Assembly (NCBI RefSeq): GCF_003570715.1 | Contig: NZ_QXXQ01000002.1 | Span: 372,001 to 436,000 of the forward strand | Source: Gemmobacter lutimaris | GTDB lineage: Bacteria > Pseudomonadota > Alphaproteobacteria > Rhodobacterales > Rhodobacteraceae | DNA length: 64,000 nucleotides | Direction: 5' to 3' | Shown: piece by piece, positions 1 through 8,622 of the stretch | Layout: the number at the start of each line of letters is the position of its first letter | Numbering within the stretch: position 1 is the first letter of the stretch | Position numbers and translations under genes: made by a program | The notes under the pieces: model-generated | Database searches by the model: none | What the model was told of the DNA's origin: nothing | Seen by the model: the letters and a program-made list of their open reading frames with translations, nothing else

Positions 1-107
1 ATGTAATCCAGAAACGCCTGAGCAGCGGCCAGCGCCTGATCATCGGGTTTCTGAACGCGGTCGGGCAGGGGCAACGGCTGGTAAGCCACTTCGCCGGATT
101 TATACAT
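1..107 (-). CDS. N-terminal fragment of a protein, possibly nitroreductase family (runs off the left edge)
   Basis: Only the first 35 codons are in the window, read on the minus strand from ATG at 107. A GGGAGG ribosome site lies a few bases upstream. The visible peptide begins MYKSGEVAYQPLPLPDR and continues as an amphipathic segment ending AQAFLDY. Nitroreductase-family proteins often have such a leader (aromatic-Pro-Leu-Pro, then a helix ending before the RRTVR-FS flavin motif), which is why I suggest that family. The diagnostic flavin-binding residues lie outside the window, so the identity is tentative although the start itself is convincing. Confidence 0.45.
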   Translation of the reverse strand, partial: MYKSGEVAYQPLPLPDRVQKPDDQALAAAQAFLDY

Positions 108-190
108 GACGCCTCCCATTGCGGTCGCTACCGCTGGGGGGAGGGGAGCATTCCGGGCGGCGAATGGCAAGGGCGAACCCCGCCGGGCAG

Positions 191-1228
191 TCAGGCCGCG
201 CGCCAGCTCATGCCGTTGCGGTTGAGTGCGGCGAGAAGCGGCATCGCCTCGAACCCGCGCAGCTGGCGCAGCGGCGGCGGGGTCGCTGGCGCTCCGGCAT
301 GGCTGGCCGACAGGAAGGCCATGCCGTCACCCTGCACAAGATCGGGAGCGCCAATATCCAGCGAAATGGTGCGCAACACCATATGCCCAGTATCGAACAG
401 TGCGGCGAGACCATCGGTCAGATGCTGCGCCGCCACCAGAACCTCCTCCTCGTCGAACAGATCCTCGATGTCGCCGCCCGTCATCAGAATGGGCAGATCG
501 GCGCTGACCAGATGGTCGCGGCCGGGCACGATATAGGGCGCGCGCAGGCGCACCGGCGTGTGGCTGCCGCGACCGGGCAGATCGCAGCGCCGAACCGATT
601 GAAGGCGCCGCGCGGTGCCGTCATGCAGCAAAACGGTCTCGCCGGGGTTCAGGCTGCCCGCTTGCCGCAGGCCCGAGGGCGTGGCGATTGCGGTCTGGTG
701 ATGCACCCAGCTTGCTGCCCGCGGGGCGGCGTCATGCGTGGTGGCGCCGAACCACAGCAGCGCATCGTGCCGACGGACTTCGGGTGTCAGCGCGCAAATG
801 CGGTCCAGATCCTCCAGAGGAAGAGCAAGCGGGGCAGTGCCCGATGCTGTCACGGAACTGCCGCTGCCCGGCCGCATATAGCTCAGGCTCCAGCTTTCGC
901 GGTGGATGTCGAAGGCCAGCGTAATCTGCGCGATGCCGGGCTCGGCGGGCAGGCGGCCCTCCAGTCGGCAAATGGCCACGGCGGGGCCCTGCCTGTGCCG
1001 GATCGTCAGGCCGCGCTCGGTGTCATGCAGGATCGAGAAGGTGCGTTCCCAGCCATTCGTCGCGGCATGGTAATCCAGCAGAACCTGAGCGCCGCGCAAC
1101 GGCACCGCCAGTTCCAGCACCAGCGCGCCGCGTGTCATCAACCCGGCGCGGGTGGCACCGCCCCCCGGCGGGGGGGGATCGTGCTGCGACAAGGCCAGCC
1201 AGCCGCCCATGCACGCCCCATCCGTCAC
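191..1228 (-). CDS. Hint-domain protein with a degenerate Hint module
   Basis: 345 aa, translated right behind the larger Hint protein (ATGA overlap at 1225-1228), so the two are probably coupled. The C-terminal half (about 170-345) follows the layout of Rhodobacteraceae Hint_2 proteins: TAIATPSG, PGETVLLHDGTARRLQSVRR, then DEEEVLVAAQHLTDG and the closing LRGFEAMPLL. The Cys that should start the Hint block is absent (the block opens with HHQTAIATP), and the usual SPQHRVLL histidine motif is replaced by SADLPILM. Autoprocessing therefore looks lost. The N-terminal half has no recognised catalytic motif. Function is unknown; a structural or regulatory partner of the upstream gene is possible. 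Confidence 0.75.
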   Translation of the reverse strand: MTDGACMGGWLALSQHDPPPPGGGATRAGLMTRGALVLELAVPLRGAQVLLDYHAATNGWERTFSILHDTERGLTIRHRQGPAVAICRLEGRLPAEPGIAQITLAFDIHRESWSLSYMRPGSGSSVTASGTAPLALPLEDLDRICALTPEVRRHDALLWFGATTHDAAPRAASWVHHQTAIATPSGLRQAGSLNPGETVLLHDGTARRLQSVRRCDLPGRGSHTPVRLRAPYIVPGRDHLVSADLPILMTGGDIEDLFDEEEVLVAAQHLTDGLAALFDTGHMVLRTISLDIGAPDLVQGDGMAFLSASHAGAPATPPPLRQLRGFEAMPLLAALNRNGMSWRAA

Positions 1229-2808
1229 GCTGCGCGCCGCGCGTCGGTCAGAAGAACCTGCGCTTCGAATCCGCGCAGGGTGGGCCGGGCGGCAGGGCCG
1301 TAACCCAGCCCCGTCTCGGGGTCGAGTGCGGGGAACAGCGCGCGGATTTCCTCCAGCACGGGCCGGTCGAGAATTTCCATCGTCTGCGGGCCGGGCAGGA
1401 AGCTTTCCGTTACCAGCCCCTCGGACCAGACCAGTTGATGCCGGTCGAACATCAGATGCACATAATCGACCTCGCCGCCCTGCTGAACGGTGATGCTGCG
1501 GCCGTTCACCAGTTCTTTGGCAGCAACCAGAACCTCCGCCTCACCGAACAGCAGTTCGGCCAGCCGGTCGCGCAGCAGAACCCGGTGCTGGGGCGAAACG
1601 AACAGTGTGCCATGCGCGCCGAACGTGCCTGCCTTGATGCGGATCGGGGCAAACGCCCCCGACGCCGCGACCCGGCGGCTGCCAATCCAGCGCAGCGGCT
1701 GCGGACCGTCATCCATGGTCATCACCAGATCGCCCGGCTCCAGATCTTCCACCGGCACATCGCCGTCGGGTGTGCGGATCCGGGTGCCGGCCACGAAGCA
1801 GGGCACCGAATTGATGGTGACGATACCCACATCGGTAACGCCGTTGCCATTGCCGTTGCCGACCGTATAGGTGAAGGACGAACTGCCGGTCTGCCCGTTG
1901 CCGACGATGGTGAATGTGCCGTCGGCGTTCAACGTGATCTGCTGCCCGCTGGCCAGCGTCACGGTCTGCCCCGCAACGACATTGGTGCCGTTGATCTGGG
2001 TAATAACAAGCTGGCTGTTGCCCGGTCCGTGGTCATTGGCCAGCGCGTTCAGCGTCTTGGTGCCATCCGGCGCCATGGTGATGCTGTCATCCACCGCCAC
2101 CAGCGCGGTCTGCACCGAATTGCCGGCGATGAGCAGGTTGCTGTCGTAATTCGCGTCCGAGGTATCCGCGATCCCGATGCGGATGGAATTCACCTGACCC
2201 GCGATCACGCTCATGTCCAGCGACAGCGTGATGGTGAAGCCGTCCATCTCGGTGTTGTAGGCGTCATTCGTGTTGGAGACGGTCAGGTTCGGCTGGGTGT
2301 TCAGGTTGATGTTGTTCACCGCTGTCTTGCCGTTGCCGACCGAGATCGGCACATGTGTGCCGTTCACCCAGACCCCCACCACATCGTTGAACTGCGAATT
2401 GACGTATTCGGGGTATTCCTCCGAGGCGAAAACGAATTTCATCGTCATCATGTTGCCGGTCGGAATGAAATCGACATCCAGCCAGACCGCGTCATAGGTG
2501 CGGGCCCCGGCAATGGCGTTGAACAGGTTGTTGTTGTCCACGCCCGAGGTATTGGTCGAGGTACTGCCGCTGCGGTTCGGGTCGCCCGAACTCTGCGTGA
2601 AATTTGTCGCGTTGCCGGTGGACAGGATGACCCCGTTGTCGCCCGGCATCACCCCGGCCGCGCGCTGCCCGTTGGAATAGATCGCGGAAGAGCTGCTGGG
2701 TCCGGTATAACTGGCCCCGGTGACGGTCACCCCGTCCCCGAAAATCGTATTGGCCATCTGCAACGCCGAGGCGTTGGTCTGATATGTCAGCTCGGAGCCG
2801 GTCGCCAT
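1225..2808 (-). CDS. Choice-of-anchor L / cadherin-like / Hint-domain protein
   Basis: 527 aa from ATG at 2808 (MATGSELTYQTNAS). An in-frame extension to 2964 exists, but its codons are basic and Pro-rich and look non-coding. Residues about 10-235 match a choice-of-anchor L domain (FASEEYPEYVNSQFNDVVG). A beta-rich cadherin/Ig-like repeat of the type VDDSITMAPDGTKTLNALAND follows at about 238-330. The C-terminus is a Hint module beginning NSVPCFVAGTRIRTPDGD, with putative nucleophile Cys337 and conserved SPQHRVLL (His408). Rhodobacteraceae proteins of this type are secreted or surface-associated. There is no Sec signal, so type I secretion is plausible. The paralogous downstream Hint gene overlaps its stop. 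Confidence 0.8.
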   Translation of the reverse strand: MATGSELTYQTNASALQMANTIFGDGVTVTGASYTGPSSSSAIYSNGQRAAGVMPGDNGVILSTGNATNFTQSSGDPNRSGSTSTNTSGVDNNNLFNAIAGARTYDAVWLDVDFIPTGNMMTMKFVFASEEYPEYVNSQFNDVVGVWVNGTHVPISVGNGKTAVNNINLNTQPNLTVSNTNDAYNTEMDGFTITLSLDMSVIAGQVNSIRIGIADTSDANYDSNLLIAGNSVQTALVAVDDSITMAPDGTKTLNALANDHGPGNSQLVITQINGTNVVAGQTVTLASGQQITLNADGTFTIVGNGQTGSSSFTYTVGNGNGNGVTDVGIVTINSVPCFVAGTRIRTPDGDVPVEDLEPGDLVMTMDDGPQPLRWIGSRRVAASGAFAPIRIKAGTFGAHGTLFVSPQHRVLLRDRLAELLFGEAEVLVAAKELVNGRSITVQQGGEVDYVHLMFDRHQLVWSEGLVTESFLPGPQTMEILDRPVLEEIRALFPALDPETGLGYGPAARPTLRGFEAQVLLTDARRAA

Positions 2809-3166
2809 GTGCCTGTCTCGCCCTTTTCTCAGGCCCCCACCGGCTGCGGAGTTTTCTCCGTCATCTGCCGGCCTGCTCGGGGGTGGACGGTTGCTCCGCC
2901 CTTTTGAAATGCGCGGATTGCCCGCCGCGCCTTCAACCAGAACGATATGTCGCCATTGCGACATATGTCATCCTTATTCTCGCCACATTTCGCGCTGCGC
3001 GAACGGGCGGTTGCTTGCTTGCCACAGTTTCAGGGCGCGGCGCTTGCGCTCTATATGATCGCACCTCAATTGGCGCTGCGTGGGCGGGGTGCACTGTTGC
3101 GCATGCCCCGGTCTTGCGAGCCATGCTTTGCCGCCGTATCCCTGTGCCCAGCAGAAGGAGCACCCC
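2809..3166. other. Divergent intergenic region between the Hint gene and dapE
   Basis: This 358-bp stretch separates the minus-strand anchor-L/Hint gene from plus-strand dapE, so it should hold both promoters. No convincing gene is visible in any frame. The notable feature is a perfect inverted repeat at 2945-2966. The bases before dapE carry its ribosome site (AGAAGGAG at 3153-3160). Confidence 0.5.
2945..2966. promoter_or_regulatory. Perfect inverted repeat, candidate operator
   Basis: ATATGTCGC, four-base spacer CATT, GCGACATAT: both 9-base arms match exactly. The right arm also forms a second perfect 10-bp palindrome, GACATATGTC, at 2960-2969. It lies about 140 bp upstream of the Hint-gene ATG and 200 bp upstream of dapE. 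The AT-containing dyad suits a dimeric transcription factor; which one cannot be told. Confidence 0.4.
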
Positions 3167-4315
3167 ATGACCATGCCCGTCGATCCCGTCCGGCTGACCG
3201 CCGATCTGATCCGTTGCAATTCGGTGACGCCGGCCGAAGGCGGCGCGCTGGTATTGCTGGAGCGGCTGCTGACCGAGGGTGGCTTCACCTGCACCCGCGT
3301 GGACCGGGGCGGCATCGCCAATCTGTTCGCGCGCTGGGGGGCAAGGGGCGCCAACCGCAGCTTCGGCTTCAACGGTCATACCGATGTGGTGCCGGTCGGC
3401 GACGCGGCCGCCTGGACGCATGACCCGTTCGGGGGCGAGATCGTGGATGGCGTGCTTTGGGGGCGGGGGGCCACGGACATGAAATCGGGCGTCGCCGCTT
3501 TCGCCGCCGCCGCGCTGGATTTCGTGCGCGAAACACCACCTGACGGCGCGGTGATCCTGGCCATTACCGGCGACGAGGAAGGCGATGCCGAGGATGGCAC
3601 CACTGCGCTTCTGGACTGGATGGCCGCCAATGGCGAGCGGATGACGCATTGCCTTGTCGGCGAACCGACCTGCCCGAACGAGATGGGCGAGATGATGAAG
3701 ATCGGCCGTCGCGGCTCGATGACCTGCTGGTTCACGGCCGAGGGCGTGCAGGGCCACAGCGCCTATCCGCACCGGGCGAGGAACCCGATGTCGGCGCTGG
3801 TGAAATTGCTCGCCCGGCTGGAGGAAAAGCCGCTGGACGAAGGCACCGCGCATTTCGATGCCTCGACGCTGGCGATCACCACAATCGACTGCGGCAACCC
3901 GGCCACCAACGTGATCCCGGCGCGCGGCACCGCCACGGTGAACATCCGCTTCAACGATGCCCATTCGGGGGCGAGCCTGACCGACTGGCTTGCAGGACAC
4001 GCCCGCGCGGTCGAGGCGGAAACCGGCGTGCGCATCACCATGCGGGTGCAGATCTCGGGCGAAAGCTTCCTGACGCCGCCCGGCCCCTTGTCCGACCTGA
4101 TCGCCCGCGCGGTGGAGGCCGAAACCGGCCGCCGCCCCGAACTTTCCACCTCGGGCGGCACCTCGGACGCGCGCTTCGTCAAGGATCATTGCCCGGTGGT
4201 GGAGTTTGGTCTGGTGGGCAAGACCATGCATCAGGTCGATGAACGGGTCGAGGTCGCGCAGATCGAACAACTCAAGACGATCTACAGCCGCATCCTGCGG
4301 GAGTATTTCGCGTGA
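3167..4315 (+). CDS. dapE: Succinyl-diaminopimelate desuccinylase
   Basis: 382 aa, the normal DapE length. It hydrolyses N-succinyl-LL-2,6-diaminopimelate to LL-diaminopimelate and succinate in the succinylase branch of lysine/peptidoglycan synthesis. M20-peptidase metal motifs are present: [13 protein letters not shown] (His71, Asp73), [10 protein letters not shown] (Asp104) and TGDEEGD (Glu137/Glu138), plus the C-terminal [11 protein letters not shown] block typical of DapE. The start at 3167 ([22 protein letters not shown]) has AGAAGGAG about 6 bases upstream. The stop overlaps the GNAT start, indicating co-transcription. The tetrahydrodipicolinate succinylase of the same pathway (dapD) is encoded separately at 41.5 kb. 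Confidence 0.95.
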   Translation: MTMPVDPVRLTADLIRCNSVTPAEGGALVLLERLLTEGGFTCTRVDRGGIANLFARWGARGANRSFGFNGHTDVVPVGDAAAWTHDPFGGEIVDGVLWGRGATDMKSGVAAFAAAALDFVRETPPDGAVILAITGDEEGDAEDGTTALLDWMAANGERMTHCLVGEPTCPNEMGEMMKIGRRGSMTCWFTAEGVQGHSAYPHRARNPMSALVKLLARLEEKPLDEGTAHFDASTLAITTIDCGNPATNVIPARGTATVNIRFNDAHSGASLTDWLAGHARAVEAETGVRITMRVQISGESFLTPPGPLSDLIARAVEAETGRRPELSTSGGTSDARFVKDHCPVVEFGLVGKTMHQVDERVEVAQIEQLKTIYSRILREYFA

Positions 4316-4740
4316 CCCCGGTCATTGCGGAAACCGCCGATATTGCCACCTGTGTTGCCCTGCGTCGCAAGGTGTTCATCGAGGAACAGGGCATCGCCGA
4401 GGCGGATGAACTGGATGACCTCGACGGTCAGGCCATTCACCTGCTGGCCACAATCGACACCCGCCCCGTCGGCACCGCCCGCCTGCTGCGCAAAGGGGCG
4501 ACCGGCAAGATCGGCCGGGTGTGCGTGCTGGCTGAAGCGCGCGGCACCGGACTTGGCGCCGCCCTGATCCGCGCCGGCATCGCGCATTTCGCGGCCGACC
4601 CGTCCTGCGATACGGTCTATCTCAGCGCACAGGTGCCCGCGCTGGGCTTCTACGAAAAGCTCGGCTTTACCGCCGAAGGCCCCGCCTATGATGATGCGGG
4701 CATCCCGCACCGCGACATGACGCTGCCGCTGTCGCGCTGA
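4312..4740 (+). CDS. GNAT family N-acetyltransferase
   Basis: 142 aa starting at GTG 4312, overlapping the dapE stop (GTGA), so probably translated by coupling. It is a single GNAT domain: VFIEEQGI near the N-terminus (as in ElaA/YjcF-type members), the acetyl-CoA-binding strand-turn-helix [18 protein letters not shown] (R-x-x-G-x-G/A), and the C-terminal [15 protein letters not shown] typical of the family. The acceptor is unknown. Being behind dapE does not show that it acts in lysine synthesis. Confidence 0.85.
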   Translation: MTPVIAETADIATCVALRRKVFIEEQGIAEADELDDLDGQAIHLLATIDTRPVGTARLLRKGATGKIGRVCVLAEARGTGLGAALIRAGIAHFAADPSCDTVYLSAQVPALGFYEKLGFTAEGPAYDDAGIPHRDMTLPLSR

Positions 4741-4760
4741 GGATTCATTTACCTTGGCTC

Positions 4761-4800
4761 AAATATCCTGCGGGGGTCCGGGGGTGCAAAACCCCCGGCC
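4761..4800. terminator. Hairpin between convergent genes, with the AAATATCCT repeat element
   Basis: AAATATCCTGCGGGGG (4761-4776) is followed by a perfect 8-bp stem CCGGGGGT / ACCCCCGG with a 5-base loop (4778-4798). It lies between the GNAT stop (4740) and the end of the convergent ornithine-cyclodeaminase-like gene (4801), so it can serve both. There is no long T-run. The same core recurs at 28845 and 63898. Confidence 0.5.
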
Positions 4801-5715
4801 TCACCGCCCGCGCCAGGCGGCGAGGATATAGGCCGCCGTCATCAGATCCAGATGCGCGCCGCCGCCGTTCTTGGCAATGGTGATCTCATCGGCGGAACGG
4901 CGGCGATAAAGCCCCTGAGGGATGTCGTAGAAATCGGCCTGAATATCGGATTCCGAAATCACCCCGCGCGCGATCGGGTCTTTCAGTTCGCCGATGTGAT
5001 GGATCGTGGTCGCCCGCGAATCCACGAAAAGCTGCGCGCGGCGCAGTGCCTCGTCATCGACCTCGCGCATGTCGGGGCGATAAGCGCCGATCAGGTCCAG
5101 ATGCTGACCGGGGCGCAGCCATTCGCCCATGACGACCGGCTCGGTGCTCATGGTGCAGGTGCAGACGATGTCGGCCGCCGATACCGCCGCCGCCAGATCG
5201 GTTGCCACTTCTGCCCCCGTTTCGCGTGCCAGTGCATTGGCGCCAGCGGGGCTGCGGTTCCAGATGCTGAATCGCGCCTCCGGGAACCCGGCCCGGTAGG
5301 CCTCGATCATCGACTTGGCCACTGTTCCCGCCCCGACGATCAGGATCGCACGCGAATCCGGCCGGGCCAGACGCCGGGCCGAGACCAGACTGTCGCCCGC
5401 CGTCTTGAACTTGGTGACAAGGTGGAAATCCACCACCGCCTCCAGCTCGCCCGTGGTGTCGGCGTAAAGCGTGACCGAGCCGTTGATGCTGGGTTTGCCA
5501 AGGGCGCCGTTCCCCGGAAACACGGTCGCGCATTTCACCAGCTGCCCCAGCCCGTCGATCCATGCGGCACGATTGAGCAGCGTATCCTTGCCGCGATAGA
5601 GGAAGGCATCGGCGATTTCGGCGCGCGGCAGGCCGTGGCCCGCCTCGATCGCGTCACAGAGCGTCAGCCAGTCCAGTTCGGCTTCCGCCTCGCGCCCGAT
5701 GATCTCCACTGTCAC
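4801..5715 (-). CDS. Ornithine cyclodeaminase / mu-crystallin family protein
   Basis: 304 aa from GTG at 5715, preceded by GGAGG 7-8 bases upstream and overlapping the HAD stop. An upstream in-frame extension runs through the HAD gene and is rejected. The Rossmann motif ILIVGAGTVAKSMIEAY binds NAD(P). Family blocks are visible: KPSINGSVTLYADTTGELEAVVD, SIWNRSP, DIVCTCTMSTEPVV and LDLIGAYRPDMREVD. Members include ornithine cyclodeaminase, alanine/lysine dehydrogenases and ketimine reductases, so the substrate is not assigned. It is the last gene of an EamA-HAD-OCD run on the minus strand. Confidence 0.85.
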   Translation of the reverse strand: MTVEIIGREAEAELDWLTLCDAIEAGHGLPRAEIADAFLYRGKDTLLNRAAWIDGLGQLVKCATVFPGNGALGKPSINGSVTLYADTTGELEAVVDFHLVTKFKTAGDSLVSARRLARPDSRAILIVGAGTVAKSMIEAYRAGFPEARFSIWNRSPAGANALARETGAEVATDLAAAVSAADIVCTCTMSTEPVVMGEWLRPGQHLDLIGAYRPDMREVDDEALRRAQLFVDSRATTIHHIGELKDPIARGVISESDIQADFYDIPQGLYRRRSADEITIAKNGGGAHLDLMTAAYILAAWRGR

Positions 5716-6338
5716 AGTCCAGCCTCCTTCTCGTTCAGCAATCCTTCCGCCACCAGCCGACGTGCCCAGCCCTGCCAGCCCTCGAACAGGTGGCAGCGCC
5801 AGCCGCGCGCGCGGGCGACGGCGATATTCGCCTCCCGGTCGTCGGTGAACAGCAGCGAACCGGGCGGCAGGCCACAATCGGCCTCCACCCGTTCATAGAT
5901 GCGCGGGTCGGGTTTCGTCACCCCCAAATGGCCGGAAACATAGGCCCTGTCGAATTCCGACAGGAAATCATAGCGGGTTTTCGCGTAATCGAAGCTGCCG
6001 ATGCCGAAATTCGTCAGGGCGAAGACCGCGACGCCGCGCGACCGCAAGGCCCGCAGCAGCGTGACGGATCCGTCAATGCGCGGGGAGGCCATGTCGAGCC
6101 AGTTGTCATGCCACATGCGGATTTCTTCGGCCCAGTCGGGGGTGCGGTCGGCCAGATCGTAGATCGTATCGCGGAAGGGGGCACCTGCGTCGATGGCCTC
6201 GTTCATCGCGTGCAGGTCCACTTCGGCGAACAGCGCCTCACGTTGGGCGCGGCCGATCTGCCAGTCGTAGAACCGTTCAGGGTTCCATTCCAGCAGCACA
6301 TTGCCGATGTCGAAGATCACGGCCTGCGGTGTTGTCAT
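5712..6338 (-). CDS. HAD-family (subfamily IA) phosphatase, YihX-like
   Basis: 208 aa. Motif I is FDIGNVLLEW (nucleophile Asp10, with Gly-Asn-Val in place of Asp-Gly-Thr as in YihX-type members). Motif II is FALTNFG, motif III contains the KPDPRIYE lysine, and motif IV is LLFTDDREANI. It should be a small-molecule phosphatase; YihX itself acts on glucose-1-phosphate, but the substrate here is open. The start at 6338 has AGGAGACGG upstream and overlaps the EamA stop by 4 nt. The 3' end overlaps the OCD start, so the three genes look like one operon. Confidence 0.85.
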   Translation of the reverse strand: MTTPQAVIFDIGNVLLEWNPERFYDWQIGRAQREALFAEVDLHAMNEAIDAGAPFRDTIYDLADRTPDWAEEIRMWHDNWLDMASPRIDGSVTLLRALRSRGVAVFALTNFGIGSFDYAKTRYDFLSEFDRAYVSGHLGVTKPDPRIYERVEADCGLPPGSLLFTDDREANIAVARARGWRCHLFEGWQGWARRLVAEGLLNEKEAGL

Positions 6339-7273
6339 CTCCGTCTCCTGTTCACGGTTTCACGCCAGAGCGTATAAAGCCCGGCGCCGCAGATCAGCGC
6401 GATGCCGGCCCAGGCGGTCGCATCGGGCCACTGGCCGAAGACCGTGACACCCCAGAGAATCGCCAGCGGCATGGCCACATATTCAAAGGGCGCGATCAGC
6501 GCCGCCTCGCACAGACGGTAGGCCTGGCTGACCATCAACCCGCCGATGCCCACGGCAAGACCTGTCGCCAGAAAGACCGGCCAGTCCTGCGCGGGCGGCC
6601 AAACCCAAGGGCGGAACAGAAACTCCAGCGAGGGGTTGCCGCTGCCCGCAAGATGGCCGTCGCCGACGATCAGGCCCATGCAGGTGCTGACCAGAATGAA
6701 ACCGCACTGGACGTAGAAATTCAGCGTTGCTGCGCTTTCGGTATCGCGCAGGCGCCGCGTCATCATATGGGTCGAGGCATAGGTGAAGGCCGAGATGAAA
6801 ACCAGAACTGCCGCCGGATGCAGCGCCCCCGCACCGGGGCGCATCATGATCAGCACCCCCGCCAGACCTGCCGCCACCGCAGCCCAGCGGCGCGGGCCGA
6901 CATGTTCGTGCAGCACCACGACTGACAGCAGCGTCACCACCAGCGGGCTGACAAAGGCGATGGCCACCGCATCGGCCAGCGGCAGCGCGGCGAGGCCAAG
7001 GAAATAGGTGATGTTCGACAGCATCACAAAGCTGACACGCAGAAGATGCCCGCGCGGGCGGCGGGTGCGCAATTGCCGGAAACTGCCGGTCAGGCCGATG
7101 AAGGTCAGGATGAAGGCCATGCTGATGGCCGACCGGGTCAGGATCACCTGATGCAGCGGATAGCCGCCCGACAGCGCCTTGATCGCCACATCGTTGATCG
7201 ACAGGACCGAGGCGCCGCCGATGGCGCAAAGGATACCCAACAGGGTGGTGCGGGGGGATGCCTGCGAAATCAT
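6335..7273 (-). CDS. EamA/DMT-family transporter
   Basis: 312 aa with about ten hydrophobic segments arranged as two EamA repeats (the first ends near residue 140, the second around 160-300). Characteristic blocks are SAISMAFIL, LPLADAVAIAFVSPLVVTLLSVVVLHEHVG and the second-repeat YVAMPLAILWGVTVFG. Members export amino acids or metabolites across the inner membrane; the substrate cannot be assigned. It is first gene of the EamA-HAD-OCD run, overlapping the HAD start by 4 nt. Confidence 0.85.
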   Translation of the reverse strand: MISQASPRTTLLGILCAIGGASVLSINDVAIKALSGGYPLHQVILTRSAISMAFILTFIGLTGSFRQLRTRRPRGHLLRVSFVMLSNITYFLGLAALPLADAVAIAFVSPLVVTLLSVVVLHEHVGPRRWAAVAAGLAGVLIMMRPGAGALHPAAVLVFISAFTYASTHMMTRRLRDTESAATLNFYVQCGFILVSTCMGLIVGDGHLAGSGNPSLEFLFRPWVWPPAQDWPVFLATGLAVGIGGLMVSQAYRLCEAALIAPFEYVAMPLAILWGVTVFGQWPDATAWAGIALICGAGLYTLWRETVNRRRR

Positions 7274-7340
7274 GGCCGCAGCTTAGTCCCCCTCCACGCG
7301 CCGTCTGTTCCGCCCGCGACGGCGGGACGGAACATTCGCG

Positions 7341-7787
7341 TCACCGCCGCAGCGCGCGTTCCAGCGCGTCAAGAAAGCGCGAGCGGTCGGCCTTGGCGAA
7401 GGGCCGGCCGCCGCCCTGACGGAACGGATCGGCGCTGCGCAGATCGGCCATCAGGTCGCGCGTGGCCAGTGCCATGCCGATATTGGCGGTGGTCAGCGCC
7501 TCGCCATTGGGTTTCAGCACCGCCGCCCCTGCCGCCACGCATTTCGCCGCCAGCGGGATGTCGCCCGTCACCACCACATCGCCGGGTCCGGCGGTGGCGG
7601 CGATCCATTTGTCAGCCTCGTCCGGGCCTTCTGCGACGAAGACGCTTTCCACCAGCGGATTGGCCGACGGCCGGATGCCGCCATTCGACACCAGGACCAT
7701 GCGGATGCGGTGGCGCGTCGCCACCGTTTCCGCCTCGGCCTTCACCGGGCAGGCATCCGCGTCGATGAGGATGCGGCGCTCAGTCAT
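7341..7787 (-). CDS. YaiI/YqxD (UPF0178) family protein, PIN-like
   Basis: 148 aa, full family length. The opening [13 protein letters not shown], the central [28 protein letters not shown] and the closing [22 protein letters not shown] are hallmarks of UPF0178. The conserved aspartates (D-A-D, D-x-A-D, T-G-D) resemble a PIN-like nuclease active site, but no activity is established for the family to my knowledge. Its start overlaps the end of fghA by 8 nt, so it is probably co-transcribed with fghA and the AEC transporter. Confidence 0.85.
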   Translation of the reverse strand: MTERRILIDADACPVKAEAETVATRHRIRMVLVSNGGIRPSANPLVESVFVAEGPDEADKWIAATAGPGDVVVTGDIPLAAKCVAAGAAVLKPNGEALTTANIGMALATRDLMADLRSADPFRQGGGRPFAKADRSRFLDALERALRR

Positions 7788-8610
7788 ACAGCGCCGCGGC
7801 GTGGAAGCCGATGTGATCCTCGATGAAGCTGGAGACGAAGAAATAGCTGTGGTCGTAGCCCTTCTGCATGCGGAAGATCCCCCCCTGCCGCCGCGCCGCC
7901 ATCGCCTCGGCCAGTGCCTCGGGTTTCAGGAGGTCAAGGAACTGGTCGGCCGAGCCTTGGTCGATCAGGATCGGGCCGTCAAAGCCGCGCTTGCGCATCA
8001 GCAGTGTCGCGTCATGCGGCGCCCATTTTGCCTCGTCCGCGCCCAGATAGGCGGTGAACTGCTTGCGGCCCCAGTCGCTTGCCGAAGGGTTGGCAATGGG
8101 CGCAAAGGCCGAGACAGAGCGGAACCGGCCCGGAAAGCTCATGCCGATGGTCAGCGCGCCATGGCCGCCCATGGAATGCCCGGTGATCGCCTGCCGTTCC
8201 TCGGCCACAGGGAAGGCCTTGAAGATCAGCTCGGGCAGTTCTTCCGTCACATAATCCCACATGCGGAAATGGGTGGACCACGGCTTTTCCGTGGCATTGA
8301 CGTAGAAGCCCGCACCCTGACCCAGATCATAGGCCTCGTCATTCGGCACATCGGCGCCGCGCGGCGAGGTGTCGGGGAAGACCAGCGCAACGCCCGCCTC
8401 GGCCGCCCATTTCTGCGCGCCCGCCTTCACCATCGCATTCTCATGCGTGCAGGTCAGGCCGGACAGATACCAGATCACCGGCACAGGGCCACGCTCGGCC
8501 TCTTCCGGCAGGAACAGGCCGAAGGTCATGTCGCAGCCGCAGGCGGTGGAGCCATGGCTGTAGACGCCCTGCACGCCACCATAGGCGCGGTTTTCGGAAA
8601 CGGTTTTCAT
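7780..8610 (-). CDS. fghA: S-formylglutathione hydrolase
   Basis: 276 aa, esterase-D family. It hydrolyses S-formylglutathione to formate and glutathione in glutathione-dependent formaldehyde detoxification. The catalytic serine sits in [10 protein letters not shown] (Ser146). Other family signatures are [13 protein letters not shown] (conserved Cys54), [19 protein letters not shown] and GSADQFL, and a C-terminal [16 protein letters not shown] that carries the catalytic His. A glutathione-dependent formaldehyde dehydrogenase is not in this window. It overlaps the yaiI-like gene, and the AEC transporter lies 12 nt upstream. Confidence 0.92.
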   Translation of the reverse strand: MKTVSENRAYGGVQGVYSHGSTACGCDMTFGLFLPEEAERGPVPVIWYLSGLTCTHENAMVKAGAQKWAAEAGVALVFPDTSPRGADVPNDEAYDLGQGAGFYVNATEKPWSTHFRMWDYVTEELPELIFKAFPVAEERQAITGHSMGGHGALTIGMSFPGRFRSVSAFAPIANPSASDWGRKQFTAYLGADEAKWAPHDATLLMRKRGFDGPILIDQGSADQFLDLLKPEALAEAMAARRQGGIFRMQKGYDHSYFFVSSFIEDHIGFHAAALYD

Positions 8611-8622
8611 CGTCGGTCCTCC

